Shown here: piece after piece, positions 54,547 to 62,960 of the stretch | Layout of the letters: every line of letters begins with the position of its first letter | Numbering within the stretch: the first letter of the stretch is position 1 | DNA from: Erysipelothrix amsterdamensis | GTDB lineage: Bacteria; Bacillota_I; Bacilli_A; Erysipelotrichales; Erysipelotrichaceae | Direction of reading: 5' to 3' | NCBI RefSeq assembly: GCF_940143175.1 | Contig: NZ_OW659496.1 | Location: 558,001-622,000, forward strand | Length of the DNA stretch: 64,000 nucleotides | Program-made: the position numbers and the translations under genes | Notes under the pieces: model-generated | Seen by the model: the letters and a program-made list of their open reading frames with translations, nothing else | Database searches by the model: none | What the model was told of the DNA's origin: nothing

Positions 54547-55125
54547 ATGGAACTATTAATTGCAAGCCATAACGAAGGAAAAATCCGTGAGTTTCGAGAA
54601 CTTTTGGAACCTTTAGGCTATACTGTACGCAGCGCAAAGGATTATGGCATTTCAATGGATGCTGTCATTGAAGATCAAGAAACATTTCGCGGGAATGCAC
54701 GCCTTAAATCAAAGTATTTATCTGAAAAAACAGGTTTAACAGTAATTTCAGATGATTCAGGTTTGGTCATCGATGCTTTACCCGATATACTTGGTGTGAA
54801 ATCAGCGCGTTTCATGGGTGAAGATACACCATATGAATTAAAAAATAATGAAATATTAAGACGATTGGACGGGGTGGCAGATCGAAGTGCACGCTTCCAT
54901 TGTGCCATTTCAATGTATGGCCCAAAGTGCGACGAAATTTTTGAGGGTGTAGTCGAGGGTGTAATTGGAGCGGTTCAAGAAGGTGGAACCGGTTTTGGGT
55001 ATGATCCGATTTTCTATCCAGAAGGATCCGAACAATCTTTTGGTACAATGTCCCATGATGCGAAAAATGAAGTTTCTCATCGTGGTCGAGCGGTCCAACT
55101 TCTCTTGAATTATCTAAGGGGGTAA
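54547..55125 (+). CDS. rdgB: dITP/XTP pyrophosphatase (RdgB/HAM1)
   Basis: A 192-residue house-cleaning enzyme removing deaminated purine nucleotides. ASHNEGKIREFREL at the N-terminus, ISDDSGLVIDALP with the catalytic Asp, and GFGYDPIFYPEG. SD TTGGAGG upstream. First gene of rdgB-DUF1461-trmL; stop overlaps the next ATG. Confidence 0.96.
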   Translation: MELLIASHNEGKIREFRELLEPLGYTVRSAKDYGISMDAVIEDQETFRGNARLKSKYLSEKTGLTVISDDSGLVIDALPDILGVKSARFMGEDTPYELKNNEILRRLDGVADRSARFHCAISMYGPKCDEIFEGVVEGVIGAVQEGGTGFGYDPIFYPEGSEQSFGTMSHDAKNEVSHRGRAVQLLLNYLRG

Positions 55126-55847
55126 TGATGAAACGGAAATTTTATGGTGTCGCTGTCGTGATTTTTGTAGTATGTATGATGATTACAGCGATCGATATTT
55201 TATCGTTTAACAGAAGTACTTATCATAATTTTTATAAACGTGCGAATACTGCTCAAGAAATTGGAATTACTGAGACGGAATTGGAAGATGTTACGGTAGA
55301 GCTTTTAGATTATTTAAAAGATCGAGAGCCGGCCTTATCGAAAACTGTGGTTATTCAGGGTGAAACGGTACCAATGTTTAATGAGCGTGAACACGAGCAT
55401 ATGAAAGATGTGAAAGCACTCTATCAAAAAGCGATGTTGTTTCGTAATTTGGGTATGATTTTTGTAGCAATCATGATTGTGGTGAGTTTGGGTTCGGGAG
55501 ATTATCTTGATCTGGTCTTAAATCGTGATGTTTTAGGGTCAGCGCTTATTGTTTTAGTTGTCATTTTCGGAACAATTGGAATGATTGCGATTTTAGATTT
55601 TGATACCTTTTGGATTACATTCCACAATATTGTATTCAGTAATGATTTATGGCTTTTAAATCCGAGGGTGGACCGTTTAATTTTGTTGGTTCCAGAACCC
55701 TTCTTTATGGCTCTTGTATATCGTATTTTTGCTGCTACTGCAGTGATATTTGCCCTTATGGGTGGTGCCTATTTTGGCTTAGATTGGAAGGTTAGATATG
55801 ATTCACGTCGTACTTTACGAACCGGAGATTCCTCAGAATACCGGTAA
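55125..55847 (+). CDS. TIGR01906/DUF1461 integral membrane protein
   Basis: A 240-residue membrane protein with about five TM segments. Family landmarks: FNEREHEHMKDVKALYQ in the extracellular loop and the WITFHNIVFSNDLWLLNP and LILLVPEPFF stretches. Function not known. ATG 55125 (second ATG 55128) after AAGGGGG. Its last 16 codons overlap the start of trmL by 50 nt, an unusually long overlap; the overlapped tail is polar and probably not under strong constraint. Confidence 0.85.
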   Translation: MMKRKFYGVAVVIFVVCMMITAIDILSFNRSTYHNFYKRANTAQEIGITETELEDVTVELLDYLKDREPALSKTVVIQGETVPMFNEREHEHMKDVKALYQKAMLFRNLGMIFVAIMIVVSLGSGDYLDLVLNRDVLGSALIVLVVIFGTIGMIAILDFDTFWITFHNIVFSNDLWLLNPRVDRLILLVPEPFFMALVYRIFAATAVIFALMGGAYFGLDWKVRYDSRRTLRTGDSSEYR

Positions 55848-56310
55848 TATTATGAGAACTTGTGTAGCAAGTGGTGCTGCACTGCATTTAATTGAACCGC
55901 TAGGGTTTATTTTGGATGAGAAGCGTGTTAAACGGAGTGTAATGGATTATTCGGATGATTTGAATCTTACACGTCATCTTGATTGGGAGAGTTTTCTAAA
56001 GACGGTTAAGGGGCCTGTGTTTTATCTGACGCGTTATGGGGAACATACCCACAGTGATTTTGATTATACAGCGATTGAAGAAACAGATATCTATCTTGTG
56101 TTTGGTAAGGAAAGTACGGGTATTCCGAAATCAATACTTAAAGAAAACTATGATCATTGTTTCCGAATTCCTATGGCTCCAAATGCTCGAAGTATGAATC
56201 TTTCAAACACGGTCGCAATTTGTGTCTTTGAGGTTCTGCGTCAAATTGGATATCCGGAATTAGCCACACATGAAGTTCTTAAAGGGAAAGATTTCTTAAA
56301 AGATTTTTAG
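55798..56310 (+). CDS. trmL: tRNA (cytidine/uridine-34-2'-O)-methyltransferase TrmL
   Basis: A 170-residue SPOUT methyltransferase modifying the wobble base. YEPEIPQNTGNIMRTC at the N-terminus, VFGKESTGIP, and the knot-forming MAPNARSMNLSNTVAI. ATG 55798 with GGAAGG 9 nt upstream is needed for the conserved N-terminus, so the overlap with DUF1461 is real. Confidence 0.95.
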   Translation: MIHVVLYEPEIPQNTGNIMRTCVASGAALHLIEPLGFILDEKRVKRSVMDYSDDLNLTRHLDWESFLKTVKGPVFYLTRYGEHTHSDFDYTAIEETDIYLVFGKESTGIPKSILKENYDHCFRIPMAPNARSMNLSNTVAICVFEVLRQIGYPELATHEVLKGKDFLKDF

Positions 56311-56345
56311 TGTCTCAAGGACATGAATACGGTGGTGCGGATTCG

Positions 56346-56374
56346 TTGAATTCAAAAAATCATTAAACTATAAT
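56346..56374 (+). promoter_or_regulatory. Promoter of the small membrane protein gene
   Basis: TTGAAT (56346-56351), 17-nt spacer, TATAAT (56369-56374). Confidence 0.88.
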
Positions 56375-56395
56375 ATAAGAAATGAGGTGACAGAG

Positions 56396-56536
56396 ATGAT
56401 TGAAGATTTAAATGGGTTCTTAAGTTTAGGAAGCCTTCTTATTATCGTCGTTGGTGCGATTGTGGGTTACTTCAAATTAAACAAACGCTTTAAGAAAGAT
56501 GAAGAAATCGACGAGTACTATCGCGATTTATTGTAG
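56396..56536 (+). CDS. 46-residue single-TM small protein
   Basis: Short ORF with a strong promoter and SD GAGGTGACAG before ATG. Sequence begins MIEDLNGFLSLGS, has one TM (about 10-25, LLIIVVGAIVGYF) and a charged tail ending DEEIDEYYRDLL. Followed 12 nt later by the RidA gene with a GGAGG inside the join, so likely cotranscribed. No family recognised. Confidence 0.75.
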   Translation: MIEDLNGFLSLGSLLIIVVGAIVGYFKLNKRFKKDEEIDEYYRDLL

Positions 56537-56548
56537 GAGGCATGTAAG

Positions 56549-56986
56549 ATGGTTCGAAAACAAATCCGTCCCGAAACGGGTCCGAAGTCCGTGGGTCCTT
56601 ATTCAATGGGATTACTTATCGATAATACGGTTTATGTTTCAGGGCAATTGCCGATTGATGCGACATCAAATCTTGTTGCGGAAGACATTGTGAAGCAGAC
56701 AATTCAAACAATCGAAAATATGGAACATATTTTGGAAGCCAGCGGTCTAAGTTTGAGTGATGTTGTGAAAACAACAGTATATCTTACCGATTTTGAAGAT
56801 TTTGATAAGATGAACCAGATGTATGCCATCTATTTTTCATATCCTTACCCAGCTCGTAGTTGTATTGAAGTATCGCGTTTACCGAAGAATGCGAAGATTT
56901 CAATTGAGTGTGTTGCGATTGCGCGTGAAGATATGGAATTTGAAGAAGAAGATGATGAAGCGTGTGAGGGATGTTGTTGTGATTAG
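56549..56986 (+). CDS. RidA-family deaminase with acidic Cys-rich tail
   Basis: A 145-residue member of the YjgF/YER057c/UK114 family, which hydrolyses reactive enamine/imine intermediates. GPYSMGLLIDNTVYVSGQLP, VVKTTVYLTDFEDF and YPARSCIEVSRLP (with the catalytic-type Arg) are clear. After the usual end (IECVAIARE) come about 20 residues, DMEFEEEDDEACEGCCCD, with four Cys. Codons for CCC lie in the terminator stem. SD GGAGG upstream. Confidence 0.9.
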   Translation: MVRKQIRPETGPKSVGPYSMGLLIDNTVYVSGQLPIDATSNLVAEDIVKQTIQTIENMEHILEASGLSLSDVVKTTVYLTDFEDFDKMNQMYAIYFSYPYPARSCIEVSRLPKNAKISIECVAIAREDMEFEEEDDEACEGCCCD

Positions 56987-57005
56987 ACAACAACCTCTTT
57001 TTTTT
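56973..57005 (+). terminator. Terminator of the RidA gene, stem within coding sequence
   Basis: GTTGTTGT-gattag-ACAACAAC then CTCTTTTTTTT; the left arm is the TGT TGT TGT codons and the TAG stop is in the loop. Confidence 0.9.
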
Positions 57006-57143
57006 ATCTCAAATTAAATTTGTTCGTTTCTTCACATAGTTTTTATCATAGAATCACAAAAATAAGGTTTGATTGATTGGGTTTTTTGAAATATGTGTTA
57101 TTATCAATTTAGAGTTAAGAAGGGATGTACTTAAAGTACAGTT

Positions 57144-58031
57144 ATGATAAATATGGAAAATTTAAGGTTAATTAAACCCAAACATATAGTTGGAATTGTT
57201 GTTGGTGCGTTATTTTCGGCATTAGCAATTAAAACGTTTGTTCGTCCAGGGAATTTGATTCCTGCTGGAGCTGGTGGATTAACAATCTTATTACTGAAAG
57301 AGAGCAGTCGATTATTTGGAATTGAATTGTCTTATGGAATTGTGTTCTTCCTGATTAATGCTATCGTGTTGATATTTGTTTGGAAAAAACTCGGTCGTCG
57401 TTTCCTTGCATTGTCCTTTTTACACGTTGGTTTGGTATCGTTATTTGTGGAAATACTCCCCGTGGTTACCGTCTTACCCAATGTTGATCCTAATGATCAG
57501 TTGATTCTCCTTGCGATTTTTGGAGGGGTGATGAACGGTGTCGGATCTTCATTTGCTTTAAAGGTAGGGGGTTCAGCAGGCGGTACTGATTTTGTCGCAA
57601 TTTATTACTCTATGGTTAAGAATAAACCGATGTGGGATAAAATTATGTATTTCAATATTACCCTATTAATTTATTCTGGCTTTGTTTATGGTTGGATGCT
57701 TGCATTGTATTCAATTATCTACCAATTTGTTTCAACGCAAGTCATAGATCACTATCATGATCGATATAAACTATCGAGTTTACATATTATTACAGATTTA
57801 CCAACGGAAGTTTCAGATGCTGTTATGGCTGTGACACGTCATGGTATTACGAAGATTGATGGTATTGGAATGTTTAAACAAAAATATAAGGCAGTTCTGT
57901 ATATTGTTGTGAACCAATTTGAACTTGCATGCATTATTGATGCGATTACGCATACAGATCCGAAAGCATTTATTGAAATTTCTTCTGTAGAGCGTATTGA
58001 AGGTAATTATCGTCAAAAACCACTGGAATAA
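57144..58031 (+). CDS. YitT-family membrane protein (DUF161 + DUF2179)
   Basis: A 295-residue protein with about six TM segments. The VRPGNLIPAGAGGLTILL and KVGGSAGGTDFVAIYYS motifs are typical of YitT proteins; a cytosolic DUF2179 domain follows from about residue 210 (SSLHIITDLPTEVSDAV). Function in the family is unclear. ATG 57144 (57153 also possible); the SD-like AGAAGGGA is about 20 nt away, separated from the ATG by the GTACTTAAAGTAC palindrome. Confidence 0.88.
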   Translation: MINMENLRLIKPKHIVGIVVGALFSALAIKTFVRPGNLIPAGAGGLTILLLKESSRLFGIELSYGIVFFLINAIVLIFVWKKLGRRFLALSFLHVGLVSLFVEILPVVTVLPNVDPNDQLILLAIFGGVMNGVGSSFALKVGGSAGGTDFVAIYYSMVKNKPMWDKIMYFNITLLIYSGFVYGWMLALYSIIYQFVSTQVIDHYHDRYKLSSLHIITDLPTEVSDAVMAVTRHGITKIDGIGMFKQKYKAVLYIVVNQFELACIIDAITHTDPKAFIEISSVERIEGNYRQKPLE

Positions 58032-58055
58032 GCATTCATGCTTATTCTTTTTTTA
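58026..58055 (+). terminator. Terminator of the YitT gene
   Basis: GAATAAGCA-TTCA-TGCTTATTC with T7; includes the TAA stop. Confidence 0.93.
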
Positions 58056-58103
58056 TATTTTTCATTACGCTTAATTTCTTTATTGAAAATTCCAGTCAAT
58101 CTG

Positions 58104-58132
58104 TTGCTTTTTCAGTACAATTAGTTTAAGAT
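58104..58132 (+). promoter_or_regulatory. metK promoter
   Basis: -35 TTGCTT, 17-nt spacer, -10 TAAGAT; transcription would start at the riboswitch 5' edge. Confidence 0.65.
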
Positions 58133-58138
58133 GTAGGC

Positions 58139-58276
58139 ACGATTATCAAGAGTTGAGGTAGAGAGTTAGCTCATTAACCTCATACCAACCTGCTAGAGCA
58201 AGGTGGTACAGCTAACAACGATAAGAAGCTATAGATGTATTTCTGAGCCTTAGTGTTGTTGCTAGGACTTTTTTTT
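58139..58276 (+). promoter_or_regulatory. SAM-I (S-box) riboswitch of metK with terminator
   Basis: Aptamer starts with the hallmark TTATCAAGAG (58143); P1 TTATC/GATAA (58143-58147, 58220-58224); P2 TGAGG/CCTCA; P3 ACCAACCT...AGGTGGT; and a 6-bp pseudoknot GTTAGC (58165-58170) with GCTAAC (58211-58216). Then terminator AGCCTTAG / CTAGGACT (58246-58269, one mismatch) with T8. SAM should switch metK off. Confidence 0.9.
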
Positions 58277-58299
58277 ATGTCGTTAGAAAAGAGGCTAGT

Positions 58300-59394
58300 A
58301 TGAATTTAGTATTTTTTACGTCAGAGAGTGTTACGGATGGTCATCCGGATAAAATGTGTGATCAAATTGCGGATGCAATTTTAGATCAAGCATTAAAACA
58401 AGATCCTAATTCTAAGATGGCAGTTGAAGCGACCATTAAAGATAATTTTGTTTTAATCTATGGGGAGGCAAATACAAAAGCAGTGATTGATTATGCACAG
58501 GTTGCGAAAGATGTCATTGCGGATATTGGTTATCCTGAAGATTATGAAGTCATGGTTAAGGTTAATAAACAATCATCCCAAATCAATAACGCTGTTGTTT
58601 CTCAAGAAAATGTGGGAGCAGGCGATCAAGGGATTATGTTTGGGTTTGCATGTAATGAAACTGAAAATTATATGCCCCTTCCAATTCACTTAGCGCATGC
58701 CTTATCAAAACGATTAAGTGATGCGAAATCAGAAATCGATTGGCTTTATCCCGATGGGAAAACACAAGTAACCGTTGCGTATGAAGGCAATGAACCTAAG
58801 TTTGTGCATACGGTTTTAGTGAGTGCATCACATAGAGCAGGAATTGATCACGCTACCATTGAGAAAACTGTTATGGAGTCCATTATTAAACCCGTCATTG
58901 ATTCAAAATGGATTACAGAAGAAACACGTTTTATTGTGAATCCAAGTGGTGAGTTTAGTATTGCAGGTCCTTTTAGTGATAGTGGTACAACAGGTCGTAA
59001 GATTGTAGTGGATAGCTATGGTGGATTTGGTCGTATCGGTGGTGGATGCTTTAGTTCGAAAGATCCATCTAAAGTGGATCGCTCAGCAGCTTACTTCTCA
59101 CGTTATGTCGCAAAAAGTGTTGTGGCTGCAGGGCTTTGCGATAAAATTGAACTGCAATTGAGTTATGCAATTGGTTTATCGGATCCCCTTTCAATTCATA
59201 TTGATACATTCGGAACGCATAAACGTCCTGAATCAGAGATTTTAGACATAATAAAAGCCAACTTTGATTTTAAAGTCGGCAATATTATTTCGGAACTTAA
59301 TTTATTACGTCCAATCTATCGTAATACCGCAAATTTCGGTCATTTCGGTCGTGATGGCTTCCCATGGGAAGTTATTAAACCGCTTAAGTTTTAA
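58300..59394 (+). CDS. metK: S-adenosylmethionine synthetase (short, divergent)
   Basis: A 364-residue enzyme making SAM from Met and ATP. SVTDGHPDKMCDQIADAILD (with the ATP-site His), GAGDQGIMFGFACNE, and GGGCFSSKDPSKVDRSAAY. It is about 35 residues shorter than Bacillus MetK, and the usual ARHGGGAFSGKD reads GRIGGGCFSSKD (I246 in place of His). Active-site Lys and Asp residues appear kept. Controlled by the riboswitch upstream. The end overlaps tmcAL (convergent) by 11 nt. Confidence 0.95.
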   Translation: MNLVFFTSESVTDGHPDKMCDQIADAILDQALKQDPNSKMAVEATIKDNFVLIYGEANTKAVIDYAQVAKDVIADIGYPEDYEVMVKVNKQSSQINNAVVSQENVGAGDQGIMFGFACNETENYMPLPIHLAHALSKRLSDAKSEIDWLYPDGKTQVTVAYEGNEPKFVHTVLVSASHRAGIDHATIEKTVMESIIKPVIDSKWITEETRFIVNPSGEFSIAGPFSDSGTTGRKIVVDSYGGFGRIGGGCFSSKDPSKVDRSAAYFSRYVAKSVVAAGLCDKIELQLSYAIGLSDPLSIHIDTFGTHKRPESEILDIIKANFDFKVGNIISELNLLRPIYRNTANFGHFGRDGFPWEVIKPLKF

Positions 59395-60451
59395 TAATAA
59401 GTTCGGAGACTTCTTGTTTAAGAAGTCTTTTTTTTATCGTCTCATCTTTGGGTAAGGTGTAAACTTCAGTTGCGCGTAATTCCAGTTCTTTAAACTGGTA
59501 ATGCTTAAATTGCGTTGTATAGGGAATTTCATCATCGGACAGTTGTCTTAAGTATGCTTTTCCTTTGGTGTTCATGCCCAAGACTCGAACGTGTTCTAGG
59601 GGTTGTTCAAGATCTTTCGTAAAATTTAAAAGTAAGTTCATTAAGGTGCGTTGTACCCGTGATCGTGTATAGCGCTTAGAGGTACACGTTTCAATTAAAG
59701 CATCAAGAGGAAGATGTCGATGTTTGATGAATAGATTTTGAATCCCTTCTGAAACTAATGAATTTTGACTCAGTGTTTTAGAGGGTTGAACGGAGAGCAA
59801 ATAGTGAATAAAGGGTTCATACTCCTTGAGTTGATAGCTTGTAAGTGTATTAAGGTCTAAAGGCGTTGTATGGCTAACAGAGATGCCTTCTTGATGTGCT
59901 TTACGAATTGCGGAGGCACTAGCGATGCTGGTACTAATGCTTTGATCGTGGTAGTTATTCGTGCGGAGAATGGTTAATGGCGTTATCCCATATGTTTGAC
60001 ATGCTTGAACGTAGTAGACCCCTAAAATATCATTTGACTGATGGTTGGACGTATTTGAAGCATGGGCAAAGGAATGCCCTTGTTTCAGTAAGCCTTTATC
60101 AAACTGTGGTTTGACGGGAAGAACATTTGATTCTGAACCAAATACAAGGGACTGAATACCCACATGATTTAAGATTTCGACTGCCTTAAATGCGAAGACA
60201 TCAGCACTTTGTAAAGTATAAATAGTTGGAAGTTCTAAAACTAAATCCACACCTGATTCAAGAGCCGCTTCTGTGCGAACCCATTTATCAAGATATGCGG
60301 GTTCACCACGTTGTACAAAATTTGGTGACATGACCGCAATTAAAACATCACATCGCGTGATTTCACGGGTCTTTTTAATATGGTAACAATGACCATTATG
60401 TAAAGGATTATATTCAACAATAATCCCAGTTGCGGTGAGTTTGTTTTTCAT
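59384..60451 (-). CDS. tmcAL: tRNA(Met) cytidine acetate ligase TmcAL (YlbM)
   Basis: A 355-residue nucleotidyltransferase-fold enzyme that makes ac4C34 in elongator tRNA-Met with acetate and ATP. TGIIVEYNPLHNGHCYHI (HxGH), MSPNFVQRGEPAYLDKWVRT, LVFGSESN and SASAIRKA are family marks. No SD; -10 TAAAAT lies 6 nt before the ATG, so the mRNA may be leaderless. Its 3' end carries the metK terminator on the other strand. Confidence 0.92.
   Translation of the reverse strand: MKNKLTATGIIVEYNPLHNGHCYHIKKTREITRCDVLIAVMSPNFVQRGEPAYLDKWVRTEAALESGVDLVLELPTIYTLQSADVFAFKAVEILNHVGIQSLVFGSESNVLPVKPQFDKGLLKQGHSFAHASNTSNHQSNDILGVYYVQACQTYGITPLTILRTNNYHDQSISTSIASASAIRKAHQEGISVSHTTPLDLNTLTSYQLKEYEPFIHYLLSVQPSKTLSQNSLVSEGIQNLFIKHRHLPLDALIETCTSKRYTRSRVQRTLMNLLLNFTKDLEQPLEHVRVLGMNTKGKAYLRQLSDDEIPYTTQFKHYQFKELELRATEVYTLPKDETIKKRLLKQEVSELIIKT
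59407..59437 (+). terminator. metK terminator inside the tmcAL coding sequence
   Basis: AGACTTCTT-GTTT-AAGAAGTCT with T8, encoded antisense to codons near the tmcAL C-terminus. Confidence 0.88.
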
Positions 60452-60457
60452 ATTTGT

Positions 60458-60466
60458 ATTTTATCA
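60458..60466 (-). promoter_or_regulatory. tmcAL promoter (extended -10)
   Basis: Minus strand TGATAAAAT, then ACAAAT, then the ATG. Confidence 0.65.
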
Positions 60467-60549
60467 CATATTCATGAAAATAATGTAAAAAACAAGGTAA
60501 GAAGTCTTGAAGCATGGTACAATGTACATATTAAAATGAGGATGATTGC

Positions 60550-61182
60550 ATGAGATTACGTAAAAAAGAGTGGAGCTCAGAAGTCTTTGAAACTTTTGCA
60601 GACTACACAGTAACAGAATTTGAAACAATTAAAGGAAATTGGAAAGAAGCACTCGGTAGCGAATTGCTTCATTTAGAGATTGGATCGGGTAAAGGTGATT
60701 ACTGGCATCAGTTGTCGGCACTGTACCCAGATCGCGGTATTGTAGCGATGGAACGTGATTTTACAGCGTCTTCAATCGCATTGAAGAAATTAGAAAAAAA
60801 CCCAGGAGATCATAAGAGATTTATTTATGGTGATGCGGAAAATCTAAACGATATGTTTGCACCGGGTGAAGTGGATGTGGTTCATTTAAACTTTAGTGAC
60901 CCATGGCCTAAGAAACGTCATACAAAACGTCGTCTAACGTATAAAGATAAATTGGATGAATATTATTCTGTCTTATCGGATAAAGGTGAGATTTGGATGA
61001 AAACAGACAATGTGGGTCTTTTTAACTATTCACTCGTGAGTGTAGGTCAACATAAGTTTGAACTTGTGGAAGTTGACGTAGATTTTAGAAGTCATGAACA
61101 TGAAGATCCATTTACCGAATATGAACGTAAGTTCCATGAAATGGGGCAACCGATTTTTAGAGCGATTTGGAGGAAAAAATAA
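60550..61182 (+). CDS. trmB: tRNA (guanine-N7)-methyltransferase
   Basis: A 210-residue SAM enzyme making m7G46. LEIGSGKGDYWHQLSALYP is the SAM site; NFSDPWPKKRHTKRRLT is the TrmB signature; TEYERKF near the end. SD GAGGATG upstream; extended -10 TGGTACAAT at 60515. trmB followed by an M42 peptidase and, further on, murC resembles the Bacillus ytmQ-ytoP-murC region. Confidence 0.97.
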   Translation: MRLRKKEWSSEVFETFADYTVTEFETIKGNWKEALGSELLHLEIGSGKGDYWHQLSALYPDRGIVAMERDFTASSIALKKLEKNPGDHKRFIYGDAENLNDMFAPGEVDVVHLNFSDPWPKKRHTKRRLTYKDKLDEYYSVLSDKGEIWMKTDNVGLFNYSLVSVGQHKFELVEVDVDFRSHEHEDPFTEYERKFHEMGQPIFRAIWRKK

Positions 61183-62246
61183 TGTTGAATGAGAAACAAT
61201 TAAATTGGTTTGAAACTTTAACACAACTTGATGGTGTGAGTGGTCATGAACATCAAGTTGCTCAATATTTATTTAATGAATATTCAAACTATACCGATGA
61301 AATTCTTCGTGATAATTTAGGAAGCATTCTTGCCGTACGTCGTAGTAAGAAAAAAAATGCACCTAAAGTTTTAGTTTTAGGACATATGGATGAGGTAGGT
61401 TTTTTAGTACGTGAAGTAACGGAGACAGGTGTTTTAAAAATACATCCTGTTGGAGGTTGGTTTAGTCAAGTGCTTTTAGGACATCGTGTTCGTGTTACAA
61501 CACGTCATGGTGAAGTTTATGATGGCGCTATCGGTGCAACACCACCACATATGCTCTCAGCTGAAGAACGTTTAAAGCCAATCCAGATTCCTCAGATGAC
61601 TGTGGATGTTGGCGCAACAACACCTGAAGAAGTACACGCCATGGGTATTCAAATTGGTGACATGGTTGTGGTTGATGGTGAATTCAATGTATTAAACAAG
61701 GGAAAACGCCTTTTAGCCAAAGCATTTGATAACCGTTATGGATGTGTAATGGGCTTGGATCTGCTTGAAGCACTGAAAGATCAAGAATTGGATTATGATC
61801 TTTATGTTGGATGCAGTGTTCAGGAAGAAGTTGGGTTACGAGGTGCGCAAACGGTCGCAAATCTTGTGAAACCCGATCTTGCGATTATTCTGGATTGTTC
61901 GCCTGCTAATGACGCTTTAGATTCCAAGGCAATCGGCAAGTTAGGCGGTGGCGTCTTGGTCCGTGTTATGGATGGTAATATGATTGCAACAAAAGATTTA
62001 ATCTACAAATTTGTGGATATCTGTAACGAACATGATATTAAGCACCAATACTATTTTTCACCAGGTGGAACAGATGCGGGTGCAGTTCACAAATCGAATT
62101 CCGGTGTTAAAACATTAACATGCTGTTTATGTGCTCGTAATATCCATACATCCAGTTCAATTTTGGATACGGATGATTACTTAGCAGCACGTGAGGCCTT
62201 ATTACACTTTATTGATAAGAAGACATGGGGTGATGTCATTGCGTAA
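61182..62246 (+). CDS. M42-family metallo-aminopeptidase
   Basis: A 354-residue di-zinc peptidase. Metal ligands in GHMDEVGF, KAFDNRYGC, SVQEEVGLRGAQ, ILDCSPA and ARNIHTSS; SPGGTDAGAVH is also typical. Close in layout to glutamyl aminopeptidase/YtoP. ATG 61182 overlaps the trmB stop by 1 nt with GGAGG upstream. Overlaps the next gene by 14 nt. Confidence 0.93.
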   Translation: MLNEKQLNWFETLTQLDGVSGHEHQVAQYLFNEYSNYTDEILRDNLGSILAVRRSKKKNAPKVLVLGHMDEVGFLVREVTETGVLKIHPVGGWFSQVLLGHRVRVTTRHGEVYDGAIGATPPHMLSAEERLKPIQIPQMTVDVGATTPEEVHAMGIQIGDMVVVDGEFNVLNKGKRLLAKAFDNRYGCVMGLDLLEALKDQELDYDLYVGCSVQEEVGLRGAQTVANLVKPDLAIILDCSPANDALDSKAIGKLGGGVLVRVMDGNMIATKDLIYKFVDICNEHDIKHQYYFSPGGTDAGAVHKSNSGVKTLTCCLCARNIHTSSSILDTDDYLAAREALLHFIDKKTWGDVIA

Positions 62247-62937
62247 GTTAATGACTGCATTGCTACTTTTACTTCTTGTAAGTGGATGTACACCTGCAGC
62301 GATCAATTATGATGATCTTGTTAAGAGTGCATTGAGTAGACCAATGCCAGAAGCTACCAATCATAATAAAAAATATTATCGTTATTATCTTTTACCCGAT
62401 GTTGGGATTAAGCAATCAACACAAATTTCAACACTCTATGAAATTGATCGCAAACCGATCATGCTTGATCTTGATGTTGCGAATATTGTAGCGAAACGTT
62501 ATACCGAGATTACTGAGAATAATGAAGGAAAAGAAAAAGGGGATCAAAAAGAAGATTCTAAAATTCAATTTTCGTCATTAATCAAAGAAGAAGCAGTTTC
62601 GTATCGTACCACCGGTACCTATGTAGACGGTTCGGATAAAGAACAACACTTTATCTTTAGTATTGTTGATTTAGAAAAGCATAAAGCTGTTGTGTTAGAA
62701 AATGGTCAAGTCGATATGATGGCAATTGTGAATGATGCCAATATGGATATGATTGTACAATCAATGTTTACAACAATGCGTAGCATCACTGTAAATGAAG
62801 ATTTAGTAGTCCAAGATTTCTCGAAGAAAGATATTATTACGTATCACGAAAGATACGAAGAATTCTTTGAGCATGCGATACCAGAATCTGGAGCAATCTC
62901 GGATATAATTGATAAGACAGCTCCAAAAACGGAGTAG
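62233..62937 (+). CDS. Predicted lipoprotein, function unknown
   Basis: A 234-residue lipoprotein starting at ATG 62233 (GGGGTG upstream; ATG 62251 is an alternative). Signal peptide with lipobox VSGC, then a mixed alpha/beta body with no recognised domain. Residues such as RYYLLPDVGIKQSTQISTLY may form a surface beta-sheet. Translation overlaps the M42 gene. It lies in the trmB-murC stretch where Bacillus has other genes. Confidence 0.75.
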   Translation: MSLRKLMTALLLLLLVSGCTPAAINYDDLVKSALSRPMPEATNHNKKYYRYYLLPDVGIKQSTQISTLYEIDRKPIMLDLDVANIVAKRYTEITENNEGKEKGDQKEDSKIQFSSLIKEEAVSYRTTGTYVDGSDKEQHFIFSIVDLEKHKAVVLENGQVDMMAIVNDANMDMIVQSMFTTMRSITVNEDLVVQDFSKKDIITYHERYEEFFEHAIPESGAISDIIDKTAPKTE

Positions 62938-62960
62938 GATAGAAAGGTAGAGGTAATATC

